Assembly (NCBI RefSeq): GCF_038049935.1
Contig: NZ_CP145886.1
Span: 1,434,501 to 1,498,500 of the forward strand
Reading direction: 5' to 3'
DNA: 64,000 nt
DNA from: Rossellomorea sp. y25
GTDB lineage: Bacteria > Bacillota > Bacilli > Bacillales > Bacillaceae_B
Below are positions 9,857-19,100 of the stretch, in pieces (the first letter of the stretch is position 1; each line of letters begins with the position of its first letter). A model generated the notes under the pieces. It was given only the letters and a program-made list of their open reading frames with translations, was not told where the DNA came from and ran no database searches. Position numbers and translations under genes: made by a program.

Positions 9857-9889
9857 GAAAAATCGGATCAGTTTCCTGATCCGATTTTT
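9857..9889. terminator. Bidirectional terminator
   Basis: AAAAATCGGATCAG-TTTC-CTGATCCGATTTTT palindrome between the convergent carrier and 3-hydroxybutyrate dehydrogenase genes. Confidence 0.9.
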
Positions 9890-9899
9890 CGGGTGCTTA

Positions 9900-10676
9900 T
9901 TATTGAGCAGTATATCCACCATCTAAAACAACGGCCTGACCAGTTACACCTTTTGCTTTGTCACTGGATAGGAAAATGGTGTAGTCTGCAATTTCTTCTA
10001 CTGATAACAATCTCTTTTGTGGAACAAGAGGGTAGATGACATCCTTTAATACTTTTTCAAGTTCCACTCCGCGAGTGGTTGAAATATCCTTTAGTTGGTT
10101 ACGGACAAGGGGGGTATCCACGTATCCGGGGCATAGGGCATTGACAGTAATCCCATGCTCGGCACCTTCTAAAGCAGATACCTTTGTCAGACCAATGACA
10201 CCGTGCTTGGCACTGTTGTATGCCGCTTTACCGGCAAACCCGATCAGTCCATTAATGGATGCCATATTAATGATACGACCAAATTTTTGCTTCTTCATAT
10301 AAGGGAAAGCAAATTTTGTTGCGATAAAGGGAGCGGTCAGCATAATTTTGATCAGGAGCTCAAATTTTTCAATAGGGAATTCTTCAATTGGAGCTACGTG
10401 TTGAATACCTGCGTTATTAATCAAAACGTCTATCCGGCCATAGTGGTCAACTGTCTTATCAATTCCCGCTTTCACTTCTTTTTCACTGGTAACGTCGCAT
10501 TTAATGCCCAGGCAATCGAAGCCTCTGTCTTTCAGTTCTTCAACCGCTTCATCCAATCCTTCTTGATTGATATCAGAGAGAACGACTTTCGCACCATTTT
10601 GAGCAAAGTGTTCCCCGATTTCAAAACCAATTCCCCTTGCAGCACCAGTAATAAATACAACTTTATCATTGACCAT
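9900..10676 (-). CDS. 3-hydroxybutyrate dehydrogenase (SDR family)
   Basis: 258-aa classical short-chain dehydrogenase that oxidises D-3-hydroxybutyrate to acetoacetate with NAD+. Rossmann glycine motif TGAARGIG (~10-17), NNAG (~88-91), catalytic Ser-Tyr-Lys with MASINGLIGF and YNSAKHG (Y153/K157 region), and the PQKRLLSVEEIADYTIFLSS tail typical of this enzyme class. Its ribosome site GGAGG is near the end of the preceding gene, a GntP permease, so the two form an operon for uptake and use of hydroxybutyrate. B. subtilis yxjC-scoAB-yxjF is the comparable locus, but the CoA-transferase genes are absent here. Confidence 0.88.
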   Translation of the reverse strand: MVNDKVVFITGAARGIGFEIGEHFAQNGAKVVLSDINQEGLDEAVEELKDRGFDCLGIKCDVTSEKEVKAGIDKTVDHYGRIDVLINNAGIQHVAPIEEFPIEKFELLIKIMLTAPFIATKFAFPYMKKQKFGRIINMASINGLIGFAGKAAYNSAKHGVIGLTKVSALEGAEHGITVNALCPGYVDTPLVRNQLKDISTTRGVELEKVLKDVIYPLVPQKRLLSVEEIADYTIFLSSDKAKGVTGQAVVLDGGYTAQ

Positions 10677-10694
10677 CTTCTTTTCCTCCTCTAA

Positions 10695-11981
10695 TTAATA
10701 AATTCCCATATTGGCAAGGATGATTGAAACGATTTCTGCAATCGTAGGAATAAGCAGCCCGACAACAGCTACATCCAAATACGAATCTTTATGGGTTAGT
10801 CCCGTTACGGCAAATAAGGTCAGCAGTGCACCGTTATGTGGCAGAATCGAGGCTCCTGATGAAATGGAAGCAATTCTATGGAAAGCTTCTGCACTGATAC
10901 CACTCGTTTGAGAGAGCTCATAATATTTATCTCCCAAAGCCTCCAGGGCAATCCCCATTCCTCCTGAAGCAGATCCAGTGATAGCTGCAAGAGTTTGAAC
11001 AGCTATGGCTTCAGATATGACGGGGTTACCTTTGATGCCAAGAATAAGCTTCGTTAACGTCTTGAAACCGGGTGCCGCTGTGACAACCGCTCCGAAACCA
11101 ACGGCAGCGCTTGTGTTAATGACTGCCATGACTGAGCCCTTTGCTCCGCCATTGACAGCAGGGATGAATTTTTTATAATGTTTGAAGTTAATGAATAATA
11201 TCGAAAGTATTCCTACAAGAAGAGCGGTCAGGATGTTCCACTTAAAGACATTCAATGTAACGACGACAATGACAAGAGGAAGAAATGATAAGTAGAAATT
11301 AGGAAGCTCTGATTCTTTAATTTCCTTTACATCGTTTCCACCTTTAGGCTCGGTAAACGTATCTCCTTTACTTGTAAATTGCTTTTGACGCCATCTTAAA
11401 TAAAAATATCCTCCAACCGCCATGATTAATCCGCCGACGATACCGATGATCGGTGCGGCAGTGGGGGAAGTCTTGAAATAATCGATCGGTATTAAGTTTT
11501 GGATCTGAGGGGTACCCGGAATGGCTGTCATTGTAAATGTGAAAGCCCCTAATACGAAAGTGGGGGGCAGCAATTTCCGTGTGATATCTGCTTCTCTGAA
11601 CATGGCGATGGCAAGAGGGTAAATAGCAAATACTACAACGAATAAACTGACACCACCATAAGTTAGAACGGCCGCGGCAATTAACACGCCAAGAATTGCC
11701 CGGTCTTTTCCGATGATATTCGTGATTTTGTATGCGACGGATTGCGCTGCTCCAACGTCTTCCATCAGCTTTCCGAAAATGGCTCCAAAAAGGAATACAG
11801 GAAACCATTCTTTAGCAAAATCCACAAAGCCGGTCATATACGTTTCTGTATACGCAGGAAGCAGTTCAAGTCCACTCATTAATGCCACTAAACCTGCTAC
11901 CAGTGGAGCGATCCAAATGATTGACCAGCCTAAATACGCTAAGACCATAAGCAGGATTAATCCGACAATGATGCTAGTCAT
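10695..11981 (-). CDS. GntP-family permease, probable 3-hydroxybutyrate importer
   Basis: 428 aa with 11-13 hydrophobic segments and the GntP-family pattern (LAYGGVSLFVVVFAIYPLA; FTMTAIPGTPQIQNLIPIDYFKT; AAITGSASGGMGIALEAL). GntP carriers are proton symporters for gluconate and other hydroxyacids. Cotranscription with 3-hydroxybutyrate dehydrogenase (18-base gap) argues for hydroxybutyrate as substrate; gluconate is the alternative, but there is no gluconate kinase nearby. ATG 11981 has GAGGTGA seven bases upstream. Confidence 0.85.
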   Translation of the reverse strand: MTSIIVGLILLMVLAYLGWSIIWIAPLVAGLVALMSGLELLPAYTETYMTGFVDFAKEWFPVFLFGAIFGKLMEDVGAAQSVAYKITNIIGKDRAILGVLIAAAVLTYGGVSLFVVVFAIYPLAIAMFREADITRKLLPPTFVLGAFTFTMTAIPGTPQIQNLIPIDYFKTSPTAAPIIGIVGGLIMAVGGYFYLRWRQKQFTSKGDTFTEPKGGNDVKEIKESELPNFYLSFLPLVIVVVTLNVFKWNILTALLVGILSILFINFKHYKKFIPAVNGGAKGSVMAVINTSAAVGFGAVVTAAPGFKTLTKLILGIKGNPVISEAIAVQTLAAITGSASGGMGIALEALGDKYYELSQTSGISAEAFHRIASISSGASILPHNGALLTLFAVTGLTHKDSYLDVAVVGLLIPTIAEIVSIILANMGIY

Positions 11982-11991
11982 AACTCACCTC

Positions 11992-12025
11992 TCATAAATG
12001 TTTGAGGTTATTTTTCCATTTATGA
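11992..12025. promoter_or_regulatory. Inverted repeat upstream of the GntP-hydroxybutyrate operon
   Basis: TCATAAATG and CATTTATGA (9 bp, 16-base gap) lie in the leader just before the ribosome site. Could be a repressor site or mRNA hairpin; no regulator gene is adjacent. Confidence 0.35.
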
Positions 12026-12101
12026 AAGGATTTATTCTATAGGGAAATCTGTTTAGTGGGATTTGATTGCAGACGTTCCGTATGACTGCATTCACTGAGA
12101 G

Positions 12102-12136
12102 AAAAAGAACGAGCCGTTAATCGGACTCGTTCTTTT
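12102..12136. terminator. Terminator between convergent-side genes
   Basis: AAAAAGAACGAG-...-CTCGTTCTTTT stem-loop directly after the CNNM-type gene (minus strand); U-rich on both strands. Confidence 0.85.
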
Positions 12137-12148
12137 CATCATGGCTGC

Positions 12149-13474
12149 CTATGCCATTTTTGTAACCTCTAAATATTGAATATGATGACCATCGATTTCT
12201 TTCACTCTAAAGCAATATCCTTGTTCCTCGATCTTGTCATTCAACTTCACTTCGTACTTCTGAGTCAGGAACCAGCCTCCGATCGTGTCGACCTCATCTT
12301 CTTCAAGGGTGATTCCAAGAAGGTCATTCACATCTTCAATGAGCATCACAGCGTCAAAGATATAATGATCTTCTTTCACCTTCCGGACTTCAGGAATTTC
12401 ATCGATATCAAATTCATCCCGAATCTCCCCGACGATCTCTTCAATGATATCTTCTACAGTAACAAGGCCGGCAGTGCCACCGTATTCATCCAGGAGTACG
12501 GCCATTGGCGACCGTTCCTTCTGAAGTTTGACGAGTAAGGCTTGAATGGGGATGGTTTCAATGACTCGGATCACAGGCTTGATAAAGGAAGTTAAGTCTT
12601 CGTGTTCCGCCTTGTGGTTCACAAGTGTTGTCAGCAATTCTTTCACATTCACTATACCGAGAATATTGTCTTTATCACCGTCCACGACAGGATATCTTGT
12701 ATAGCGTTCTTCTTTGATAATGGCTAATACTTCATCGATGGTGGACTCTGCGGATAGAGTCACGATATTCGTTCTCGGAACCATGATTTCTTTTGCAATT
12801 CGTTCGTCGAATTCAAAAATTTTGTTTACGTACTTGAATTCAGATGAATTGATTTCCCCACTTTTGTAGCTGTCGGAAAGAATGATTCTAAGCTCTTCCT
12901 CTGAATGGGCAATTTCATGTTCAGAAGCGGGTTTTAAACCGAATAACCCCGTGAACACTCGAGCAGAGCCGTTTAATGTCCAAATGAATGGATAAGCGAG
13001 CCGATAAAACCATATCAATGGTCGTGCAAATAATAGAGTGACTTTCTCTGCTTTTTGTATAGCAAAGGTTTTGGGTGCCAATTCTCCAATCACCACATGC
13101 AAAAAGGTAATGACGGAAAATGCGAGTCCAAATGAAATGATACTTGTGATGGAAGCATTCAAATCAAGTTTCTCAAACACGGGATGAAGCAATGTTTCAA
13201 TAGTCGGCTCACCTAACCACCCAAGTCCGAGGGCTGTGATGGTAATGCCCAATTGGCAGGCTGAAAGGTATTCGTCTAAATGTGAAATGACCCTTTTAGC
13301 AGCAATGGCCGTTTGATTTCCTTCAGATACCAACTGATCGATCCGGGAGCTTCTTACCTTGACGATGGCAAACTCAGAAGCCACGAAGAAAGCAGTCAGT
13401 GCAATTAAAACAACAACAAGAAATAAATTAAGTAGAATGTCCAATGAGCGGAAGCTGAGGAGTGAACGTGACAT
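12149..13474 (-). CDS. CNNM/CorC-type magnesium exporter (hemolysin-C family, MpfA/YhdP-like)
   Basis: 441 aa: DUF21/CNNM transmembrane domain (~10-195, with [19 protein letters not shown] and [21 protein letters not shown]), two CBS domains (~215-340; [31 protein letters not shown]) and a CorC_HlyC domain at the C-terminus (~350-441). Members in Bacillus and Listeria export Mg2+ (MpfA). Position downstream of spoVR resembles the yhd region of B. subtilis, where yhdP lies. The ATG at 13474 has only a weak nearby ribosome site; AGGAGGTG lies about 20 bases further up, and an in-frame TGA prevents an earlier start, so a later start is possible. Confidence 0.85.
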   Translation of the reverse strand: MSRSLLSFRSLDILLNLFLVVVLIALTAFFVASEFAIVKVRSSRIDQLVSEGNQTAIAAKRVISHLDEYLSACQLGITITALGLGWLGEPTIETLLHPVFEKLDLNASITSIISFGLAFSVITFLHVVIGELAPKTFAIQKAEKVTLLFARPLIWFYRLAYPFIWTLNGSARVFTGLFGLKPASEHEIAHSEEELRIILSDSYKSGEINSSEFKYVNKIFEFDERIAKEIMVPRTNIVTLSAESTIDEVLAIIKEERYTRYPVVDGDKDNILGIVNVKELLTTLVNHKAEHEDLTSFIKPVIRVIETIPIQALLVKLQKERSPMAVLLDEYGGTAGLVTVEDIIEEIVGEIRDEFDIDEIPEVRKVKEDHYIFDAVMLIEDVNDLLGITLEEDEVDTIGGWFLTQKYEVKLNDKIEEQGYCFRVKEIDGHHIQYLEVTKMA

Positions 13475-13751
13475 GCACCACTCTTCGCTTCAAACACCTC
13501 CTGTATAAAAAAGTCATGGTTCCGTGAAAATTGAAGCAAGATAACACTTGAAATCCGTTTCCATTGAGTATATCCTTTTAAAAGTATCACATTCTTATCC
13601 ATGCCCAAATGTTCGTTGCAATGTGTACATAATTCGGTTATTCTAAGTAATAACTATTTACCAAATGATGTATGGATTCATCATAGAGAATAGGAATGGA
13701 CAATACAACCATTTAGGTTTCAAATAGTGGATAATGGGAAGGAGAACGATT

Positions 13752-14081
13752 ATGGCAGACGTGTTTAATCAAGAGCTTGTTGTAGCCCTTATCATTGCCT
13801 TTTCGGTTTATGTCATTTTAAGAGGAATAGCTATTTTCTTTGGCAAAGCAGGGAAAGGCTATCTGGAAAATAATCAGTCCCAAACTGGACGATTATACCT
13901 GCAATTAATTGGTGGCTACTATATATTATCAGGCGTACTTGGCCTGCTTATTCCACGATTGGACTGGAAAACAGAAGACATTTACTTCGGAATCGCAATC
14001 TTTGCGATTACATCTGTCGTTTTCTGGGTAACATTGGATCTCTTTATGAAACGTGATCGGAAAAAGCTACAACAAAATTAA
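13752..14081 (+). CDS. Hypothetical small membrane protein
   Basis: 109 aa with three strong hydrophobic segments (~7-25, ~46-64, ~75-95) and a basic tail (KRDRKKLQQN), so an inner-membrane protein with the C-terminus probably inside. ATG 13752 follows AAGGAGA by seven bases; the GTG upstream is inside that site. Monocistronic with its own terminator. I do not recognise the family. Confidence 0.75.
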   Translation: MADVFNQELVVALIIAFSVYVILRGIAIFFGKAGKGYLENNQSQTGRLYLQLIGGYYILSGVLGLLIPRLDWKTEDIYFGIAIFAITSVVFWVTLDLFMKRDRKKLQQN

Positions 14082-14094
14082 TATGTTACTTATA

Positions 14095-14124
14095 AGCCCA
14101 GGAATCATTCCAGGGCTTTTTTTA
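14095..14124 (+). terminator. Intrinsic terminator
   Basis: AGCCCAGGAAT / ATTCCAGGGCT with one bulge, then seven T. Confidence 0.85.
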
Positions 14125-14132
14125 TTTGGCTC

Positions 14133-14232
14133 TTTCCCAAAAGTTTGTGGCGATCTTAAGGAAGAAAGGAGTAGTTGATTTACGGTCCAGGATACCCGCT
14201 TTGCACTGTACGGCGATGAGCCTCCTCTGCAC
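14133..14232. repeat. Degraded interspersed repeat, copy 1
   Basis: TTTCCCAAAAGTTTGTGGCG...GTAGTTGATTTACGGTCCAG...GCTTTGC aligns with 37508-37600. GAGCCTCCTCTGCAC at the right matches the internal part of a repeat (core GTAGTTGATTTCCGCTCCAGG...GAGCCTCCTC) that I recall as common in Bacillaceae intergenic DNA. No ORF. Confidence 0.65.
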
Positions 14233-14320
14233 GCAAAAAGTTTTCCTGAAAATGGGTATTAATCTAACCAATTTCCTGGTACGCAGAATATCATTACTTA
14301 GAATTTTCGAAAAATCCCAT

Positions 14321-14390
14321 ACATTCAAAAGAATGTTTGAACATTATTGGCATTTCTTCTATACTATATTCAAAAGAGTATTTGAATGTT
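14321..14390 (+). promoter_or_regulatory. cad promoter with two CadC-type operators
   Basis: -35 TTGAAC (14337-14342), 17-base spacer, -10 TATACT (14360-14365). Two imperfect palindromes of the ArsR/SmtB CadC type flank it: ATTCAAAAGAATGTTTGAA centred on 14332, over the -35, and ATTCAAAAGAGTATTTGAAT centred on 14378, just after the -10. Metal-free CadC bound to these would block polymerase. Confidence 0.85.
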
Positions 14391-14404
14391 AGAGGGGTGA
14401 AGAG

Positions 14405-14776
14405 ATGAAAGAGACGGATGTATGTGAAGTAGCGTGTGTGGAAGATGAAAAGGTCAATCGCTTAAAATCAATGATGTTAACACAAAATACCTCTAAGGTA
14501 GCCGAGATCTTTAAAGCACTTTCTGATCAAACAAGAATGAAAATTGCGTATGCACTTACCATCGAGGACGAACTGTGTGTATGCGATGTGGCCAATATTG
14601 CGGGTTCTTCAACAGCAACAGCATCCCATCATTTACGCTTATTAAAAAAGCAGGGGTTAGCCAAATTCAGAAAAAAAGGCAAGCTCGTATATTATTCCTT
14701 GGATGATCATCATGTAAAACAGTTAATCGAAATTGCTGTAACGCATCAAATGGAGGTGGAGGAACGTGACCAGTAA
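14405..14776 (+). CDS. cadC: CadC, ArsR-family Cd/Pb/Zn-responsive repressor
   Basis: 123 aa, usual size. All four thiolates of the CadC metal site 1 are present at the plasmid pI258 positions: C7 and C11 in the N-terminal arm and C58, C60 in ELCVCDV of helix alpha-R region; the C-terminal site-2 ligands are also suggested by SLDDHH...HQMEVEE. Winged helix ~30-105 with [12 protein letters not shown] recognition helix. Binds the two operators upstream and releases on Cd2+, Pb2+ or Zn2+. Overlaps cadA by 11 bases, so translation is coupled. Confidence 0.95.
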   Translation: MKETDVCEVACVEDEKVNRLKSMMLTQNTSKVAEIFKALSDQTRMKIAYALTIEDELCVCDVANIAGSSTATASHHLRLLKKQGLAKFRKKGKLVYYSLDDHHVKQLIEIAVTHQMEVEERDQ

Positions 14777-16877
14777 AGCGGCACATAAACAAACTTACCG
14801 GGTCGAGGGGTTTACGTGTGCCGGGTGCGCGGCGAAGTTCGAAAAGAACGTTCAGCATCTCGACGGAGTAGTAGATGCGAAGGTGAACTTTGGAGCGGCG
14901 AAGATTACCGTATACGGAGAAACCACTCAGGAAGCGGTAGAAAAAGCAGGAGCCTTTGAAGGGCTTCGCATTAAAGAAGACGGAATCAGAAAGAGAGAGG
15001 AAAAAAAAGACCCGTTTTACACGAAATATAAGCATTTACTTTTTTCTGTTCTTTTTATCCTTCTTGCTTACTCTGTCCCACTTATGAAAATCGAGAACAG
15101 TGACATTTTTTCTACTGTTTCATTTGCAGCAGCGATTGCTGTAGGCGGGTATCGATTATTTCAAACGGGATTCAAAAACTTACTTAAATTAGAATTCGAT
15201 ATGAGAACCTTAATGACCATTGCGATTATTGGAGCTGCGTTTATTGGTGAATGGGGTGAAGGAGCGATCGTCGTTCTCCTTTTTGCCATCAGTGAAGTTC
15301 TGGAATCGTACTCTATGGATAAGGCTCGTGAGTCCATTCGTTCACTCATGGACATTGCCCCTCCTCAAGCCATCATCATACGAAATGGAATGGAGCTTGC
15401 CGTTGATGCCGAGGATATTGAAATCGGGGACATCATGGTGGTCAAACCTGGTCAGAAGTTTGCCATGGATGGTGACATCCTCGAAGGCTCTTCATTTGTC
15501 AATCAGGCAGCGATCACAGGAGAATCGGTACCAGTGGAGAAACACCAGGGTGATGCTGTATTTGCAGGAACATTAAACGAAGAAGGGTATCTAAAGGTTA
15601 AGGTGACCAAGCGTATTGAAGACACGACTCTCGCCAGGATTATTCATCTGGTGGAAGAAGCGCAGGGAGAAAGGGCCCCTTCTCAAGCATTTGTGGATGT
15701 ATTTGCAAAGTATTATACGCCCATTATTATGGTCATCGCTTTCCTTGTTGCGATCATACCACCCCTGCTTTTTGGAGCAGAATGGTCAACCTGGGTGTAT
15801 CAGGGACTATCCGTCCTGGTAGTGGGGTGTCCTTGTGCACTGGTTATTTCGACTCCCGTAGCCATTGTAACGGCCATCGGGAACGCAGCCAAGAATGGCA
15901 TTCTTATTAAAGGCGGCGTGTATTTAGAAGAATTAGGGCGTTTAAAGGCCATCGCCTTTGACAAAACAGGAACTCTTACTAAAGGAGAGCCTGAAGTAAC
16001 GGATTTTATACGATTAGGAGATGTAGAAGAAGAAGAGCTGTGGATGAAGATGGCTGCACTGGAATTTCACTCCCAGCATCCCCTCGCTCACGCTTTTCTA
16101 AAAAGGGCGAAGGAGCTGAACATTGAGTATGGGGACTGTGAAGTGCTTGAGTTTCAATCCCATACGGGTAAAGGAATCAGTGGCCGAATAGGTGACAACA
16201 AATACTTCCTGGGATCCGATAGCTTCTTTGTAAATACTCCTTCAGCTGAAATTGAAATGCTTCAACGGGAAGGGAAAACGGTCATGGTGTTCGGAGTCGA
16301 GGATACTGCTTTGGCTCTTGTAGCCGTAGCAGATGAAGTGCGGGAAACAAGTCGCGAAATCATCGACAGCCTTCATCAATTGGGTATTGAGCAAACAATG
16401 ATGCTTACAGGAGACCATGAAAATACGGCAAGATCGATCGGAAAAAGGGTAGGAGTCAAAGAAATCAAAGCAGGTTTGCTTCCCCAGAATAAATTAGACT
16501 TTGTTAAGCAATACATGAACACTTATGGAAAAGTCTCCATGGTTGGGGATGGAATCAATGATGCCCCAGCACTTGCTGCTTCAAATGTAGGAATCGCCAT
16601 GGGTGGGGCAGGAACCGATACAGCACTGGAAACGGCCGATATCGCGCTAATGAACGATGATCTTTCAAAACTGCCATATATCATTCGCTTAAGTCGAAAA
16701 ACGCTTACCATCATCAAGCAAAATATCTCATTTGCCATCGGTATCAAGCTCCTTGCATTATTACTTGTCATTCCCGGTTGGCTTACTCTATGGATTGCGA
16801 TTTTTGCCGATATGGGAGCGACATTACTCGTTACATTGAATGGTCTTAGATTATTAAGAGTAAGAGACCGGAAGTGA
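14766..16877 (+). CDS. cadA: Cadmium/zinc/lead-exporting P1B-type ATPase
   Basis: 703-aa membrane pump. One N-terminal heavy-metal-associated domain with C18-x2-C21 ([12 protein letters not shown]); transmembrane metal site CPC at 355-357 ([11 protein letters not shown]); phosphorylated Asp399 in [12 protein letters not shown]-binding SHPLAHA-type HP motif (QHPLAHAFL); hinge [18 protein letters not shown] plus one HMA domain places it in the Zn/Cd/Pb group rather than Cu. It starts at GTG 14766 after GAGGTGGAGG. Pumps divalent metals out of the cytosol; induced with cadC. Confidence 0.95.
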   Translation: MTSKAAHKQTYRVEGFTCAGCAAKFEKNVQHLDGVVDAKVNFGAAKITVYGETTQEAVEKAGAFEGLRIKEDGIRKREEKKDPFYTKYKHLLFSVLFILLAYSVPLMKIENSDIFSTVSFAAAIAVGGYRLFQTGFKNLLKLEFDMRTLMTIAIIGAAFIGEWGEGAIVVLLFAISEVLESYSMDKARESIRSLMDIAPPQAIIIRNGMELAVDAEDIEIGDIMVVKPGQKFAMDGDILEGSSFVNQAAITGESVPVEKHQGDAVFAGTLNEEGYLKVKVTKRIEDTTLARIIHLVEEAQGERAPSQAFVDVFAKYYTPIIMVIAFLVAIIPPLLFGAEWSTWVYQGLSVLVVGCPCALVISTPVAIVTAIGNAAKNGILIKGGVYLEELGRLKAIAFDKTGTLTKGEPEVTDFIRLGDVEEEELWMKMAALEFHSQHPLAHAFLKRAKELNIEYGDCEVLEFQSHTGKGISGRIGDNKYFLGSDSFFVNTPSAEIEMLQREGKTVMVFGVEDTALALVAVADEVRETSREIIDSLHQLGIEQTMMLTGDHENTARSIGKRVGVKEIKAGLLPQNKLDFVKQYMNTYGKVSMVGDGINDAPALAASNVGIAMGGAGTDTALETADIALMNDDLSKLPYIIRLSRKTLTIIKQNISFAIGIKLLALLLVIPGWLTLWIAIFADMGATLLVTLNGLRLLRVRDRK

Positions 16878-16887
16878 GGGATGTCAA

Positions 16888-17781
16888 GTGGGTCACGACC
16901 ACAGTCATGGACACAATCAGAATAAAAAAGCATTATTAATCAGTTTCCTATTTATTTTCACCTTTATGATCGTAGAAGTCATAGGTGGAATCGTCACAAA
17001 TAGTCTTGCTCTTCTTTCCGATGCGGGACATATGCTTAGTGATGCAGCCGCTTTAGGTCTTAGTTTGGCAGCTTTTTATATAGGTGAGAAGGTTTCGGAT
17101 AAAGGGAAGACGTATGGGTACAAGAGATTCGAAATACTGGCGGCGTTTATGAATGGCATCACGTTGATTCTCGTTTCACTCTATATTTTCTGGGAAGCGT
17201 ATCATCGTTTTATAGATACTCCTGTAGTTTCACCAGGTATGATGGTGATCGCCATCACAGGTCTGGTTGTAAACATGATCGTGGCATGGATCTTAATGAG
17301 AGGGGATACAGAACATAACTTGAATGTCCGAAGTGCCTTTCTTCATGTACTTGGTGATATGTTGGGATCGGTCGGGGCCATCGCAGCCGGACTCTTGATC
17401 TATTTCTTTAATTGGAACTTGGCGGATCCTATTGCTTCTGTCATGGTTGCCATTCTAATCGTCATTTCCGGATGGAGAGTAACGAAGGATTCCATTCATA
17501 TCTTAATGGAGGGATCCCCAAAAGGTATCGATACGGAACAAGTGATGAATGGCCTGGCAGCTATCCCGGGAGTCATTGAAGTCCATGATCTTCATGTATG
17601 GTGCATCACGTCGGGATTCACAGCTCTAAGCTGTCATGTGGTGGTGGGAAGCGAAGTGAATCGAGATACGATTTTATTACGGCTCTCAGCCTATCTTGAA
17701 GAGGAATTTGCTATTCATCACTCTACGATTCAAGTGGAGGGAAAAAGTGTCACAGAGGGACATCATCACGTTTGTACGTAA
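16888..17781 (+). CDS. czcD: CDF-family zinc/cadmium/cobalt:proton antiporter (CzcD)
   Basis: 297 aa with a His-rich N-terminus (MGHDHSHGHNQ), six transmembrane segments, the metal-site motifs LLSDAGHMLSDAAAL in TM2 and LHVLGDMLGSVGA in TM5, and a C-terminal cytoplasmic cation-binding domain (~205-290) ending in HHHVCT. Exchanges Zn2+/Cd2+ for H+. It follows cadA by 10 bases, so the operon pairs an ATP-driven pump with an antiporter. Start GTG 16888 with GTGAGGG upstream. Confidence 0.93.
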   Translation: MGHDHSHGHNQNKKALLISFLFIFTFMIVEVIGGIVTNSLALLSDAGHMLSDAAALGLSLAAFYIGEKVSDKGKTYGYKRFEILAAFMNGITLILVSLYIFWEAYHRFIDTPVVSPGMMVIAITGLVVNMIVAWILMRGDTEHNLNVRSAFLHVLGDMLGSVGAIAAGLLIYFFNWNLADPIASVMVAILIVISGWRVTKDSIHILMEGSPKGIDTEQVMNGLAAIPGVIEVHDLHVWCITSGFTALSCHVVVGSEVNRDTILLRLSAYLEEEFAIHHSTIQVEGKSVTEGHHHVCT

Positions 17782-17872
17782 CAGCTGTCGTTTTATCCTA
17801 ATATTACCAATGTGTAAGAGGATGTTTAGTTCAGTCTCGATTTGGGGTATATCCTCAACTGGAGGGATGAAC

Positions 17873-18058
17873 ATGTTACATCAAGAAAATAAATCAGAGA
17901 AGCAAAAGACACCTGAATTTAAGAAGGATTTCTATATTCAACAATTATTAAGGATTGGCGTATATAAATATTTTGGTAAGCAGCTTTATGAGCTCTCCAT
18001 GAATGAACTACAAGATGTCTATCTGGAATATTACGTTGGTGGCGATATAGCGAATTAA
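17873..18058 (+). CDS. FbpA-like small protein (Fur-regulated basic protein family)
   Basis: 61 aa from ATG 17873 (CTGGAGGG six bases upstream; the longer open frame to 17696 overlaps czcD). The core YIQQLLRIGVYKYFGKQLYELSMNELQDVY matches the FbpA family pattern I recall, small proteins that help regulatory RNA FsrA in iron sparing in B. subtilis. Net charge is near neutral here and no clear Fur box was seen upstream, so the iron link is inferred only from family. Confidence 0.65.
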   Translation: MLHQENKSEKQKTPEFKKDFYIQQLLRIGVYKYFGKQLYELSMNELQDVYLEYYVGGDIAN

Positions 18059-18095
18059 AAAAGACGAACCTTTTAGAAAAAGGATCGTCTTTTTT
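18057..18095. terminator. Bidirectional terminator
   Basis: AAAAAAGACGAACCTTTT-TAG-AAAAAGGATCGTCTTTTTT between the small gene and the convergent aldo/keto reductase. Confidence 0.88.
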
Positions 18096-18111
18096 GCTGT
18101 ACTAAGTTCTA

Positions 18112-19014
18112 TTACGGCACATCATGTCCCATAGAAGTTTGCAGGATTTCAAACCATTGATCGTGGTTTAAAGAAATAGAAAGAGAGTCGATTGCATGTT
18201 GGATGCGTTCTTTTTTACCGGAACCGACGATAGGCATAATGTTTGAAGGGTGATTAAGAAGCCAGGCATATAGAACTTCATCAATTCCCTTTGCACCTGT
18301 TTCTTCTTTTATCTTCTTCAATGTATGTCGAAGACGAATGGCTTTCTCATCCTCTCCCTTGAAAATCGCACCGCCTGCGAGTGGAGACCAGGCCATCGGC
18401 GCGACACGTTTCTCCTGACAAAGGTTTAATGTACCGTCTTCGAAGTTTTCTAAGTTATAGGCAGATAATTCGATTTGATTCGTGATCAATGGAAACGGCA
18501 AATAGGATTGAAGCATATTCCATTGATGATCTTTAAAGTTTGATACTCCAAAGTGACGTACCTTTCCTTCTTCCTTCAATTGAGTGAAGGATTCAGCCAC
18601 TTCTTCTCCATTCATAAATGGATCTGGCCTGTGAATCAATAATAAATCGATGTAGTCCGTTTTTAGATTCTGCAGTGAGTTTTCAACAGATGTCAAAATA
18701 TGCTTTTTACTCGTGTTGTAATGATGTGTTTTATGTTCCGGACGATTTTCAGAAGGGAGGACAATACCGCATTTCGTCACAATCTCCATTTTCTCACGTA
18801 AGGAAGGCTGAAGGGCAAGGGCTTCACCAAATAAGGCTTCACACATGTACGAGCCATAAATATCTGCGTGATCAAAAGTTGTGATTCCATTTTCAATATT
18901 TTCCTGGATCAAAGCAAGGGTTTCTTCCTTTGATTGATTCCAGTCTGCAAGTCTCCACAACCCATGAATGATTCTTGAGAATGATAAGTCTTCCGTCATT
19001 TGTATTCTTTGCAT
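18112..19014 (-). CDS. Aldo/keto reductase (YcsN-like)
   Basis: 300-aa TIM-barrel NADPH-dependent oxidoreductase. Catalytic tetrad D48, Y53 (FDHADIYGSY), K81 (IVTKCG) and H128 (DLLLIHRPDP) is complete; NADPH-binding region near the end is MPIVGSGKKERI (~262-273). The arrangement matches B. subtilis YcsN/E. coli YdhF-type reductases. Substrate unknown. Monocistronic; start ATG 19014 with AAGAGG nine bases upstream. Confidence 0.9.
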   Translation of the reverse strand: MQRIQMTEDLSFSRIIHGLWRLADWNQSKEETLALIQENIENGITTFDHADIYGSYMCEALFGEALALQPSLREKMEIVTKCGIVLPSENRPEHKTHHYNTSKKHILTSVENSLQNLKTDYIDLLLIHRPDPFMNGEEVAESFTQLKEEGKVRHFGVSNFKDHQWNMLQSYLPFPLITNQIELSAYNLENFEDGTLNLCQEKRVAPMAWSPLAGGAIFKGEDEKAIRLRHTLKKIKEETGAKGIDEVLYAWLLNHPSNIMPIVGSGKKERIQHAIDSLSISLNHDQWFEILQTSMGHDVP

Positions 19015-19100
19015 GGATGCAACCTCTTTTCATATGGTATGTAGACATTCTTTCATAGTCATACTAAACGTATATTACTATGTTTGGAAGGGAATTAAAA

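Noticed and set aside
10203..10694. 163-codon plus-strand frame opposite the 3-hydroxybutyrate dehydrogenase gene
   Set aside because: Antisense shadow of a well-supported SDR gene.
14133..14232. Insertion-sequence remnant
   Set aside because: No transposase fragment or terminal inverted repeats with target duplication are visible; a non-coding interspersed repeat fits better.
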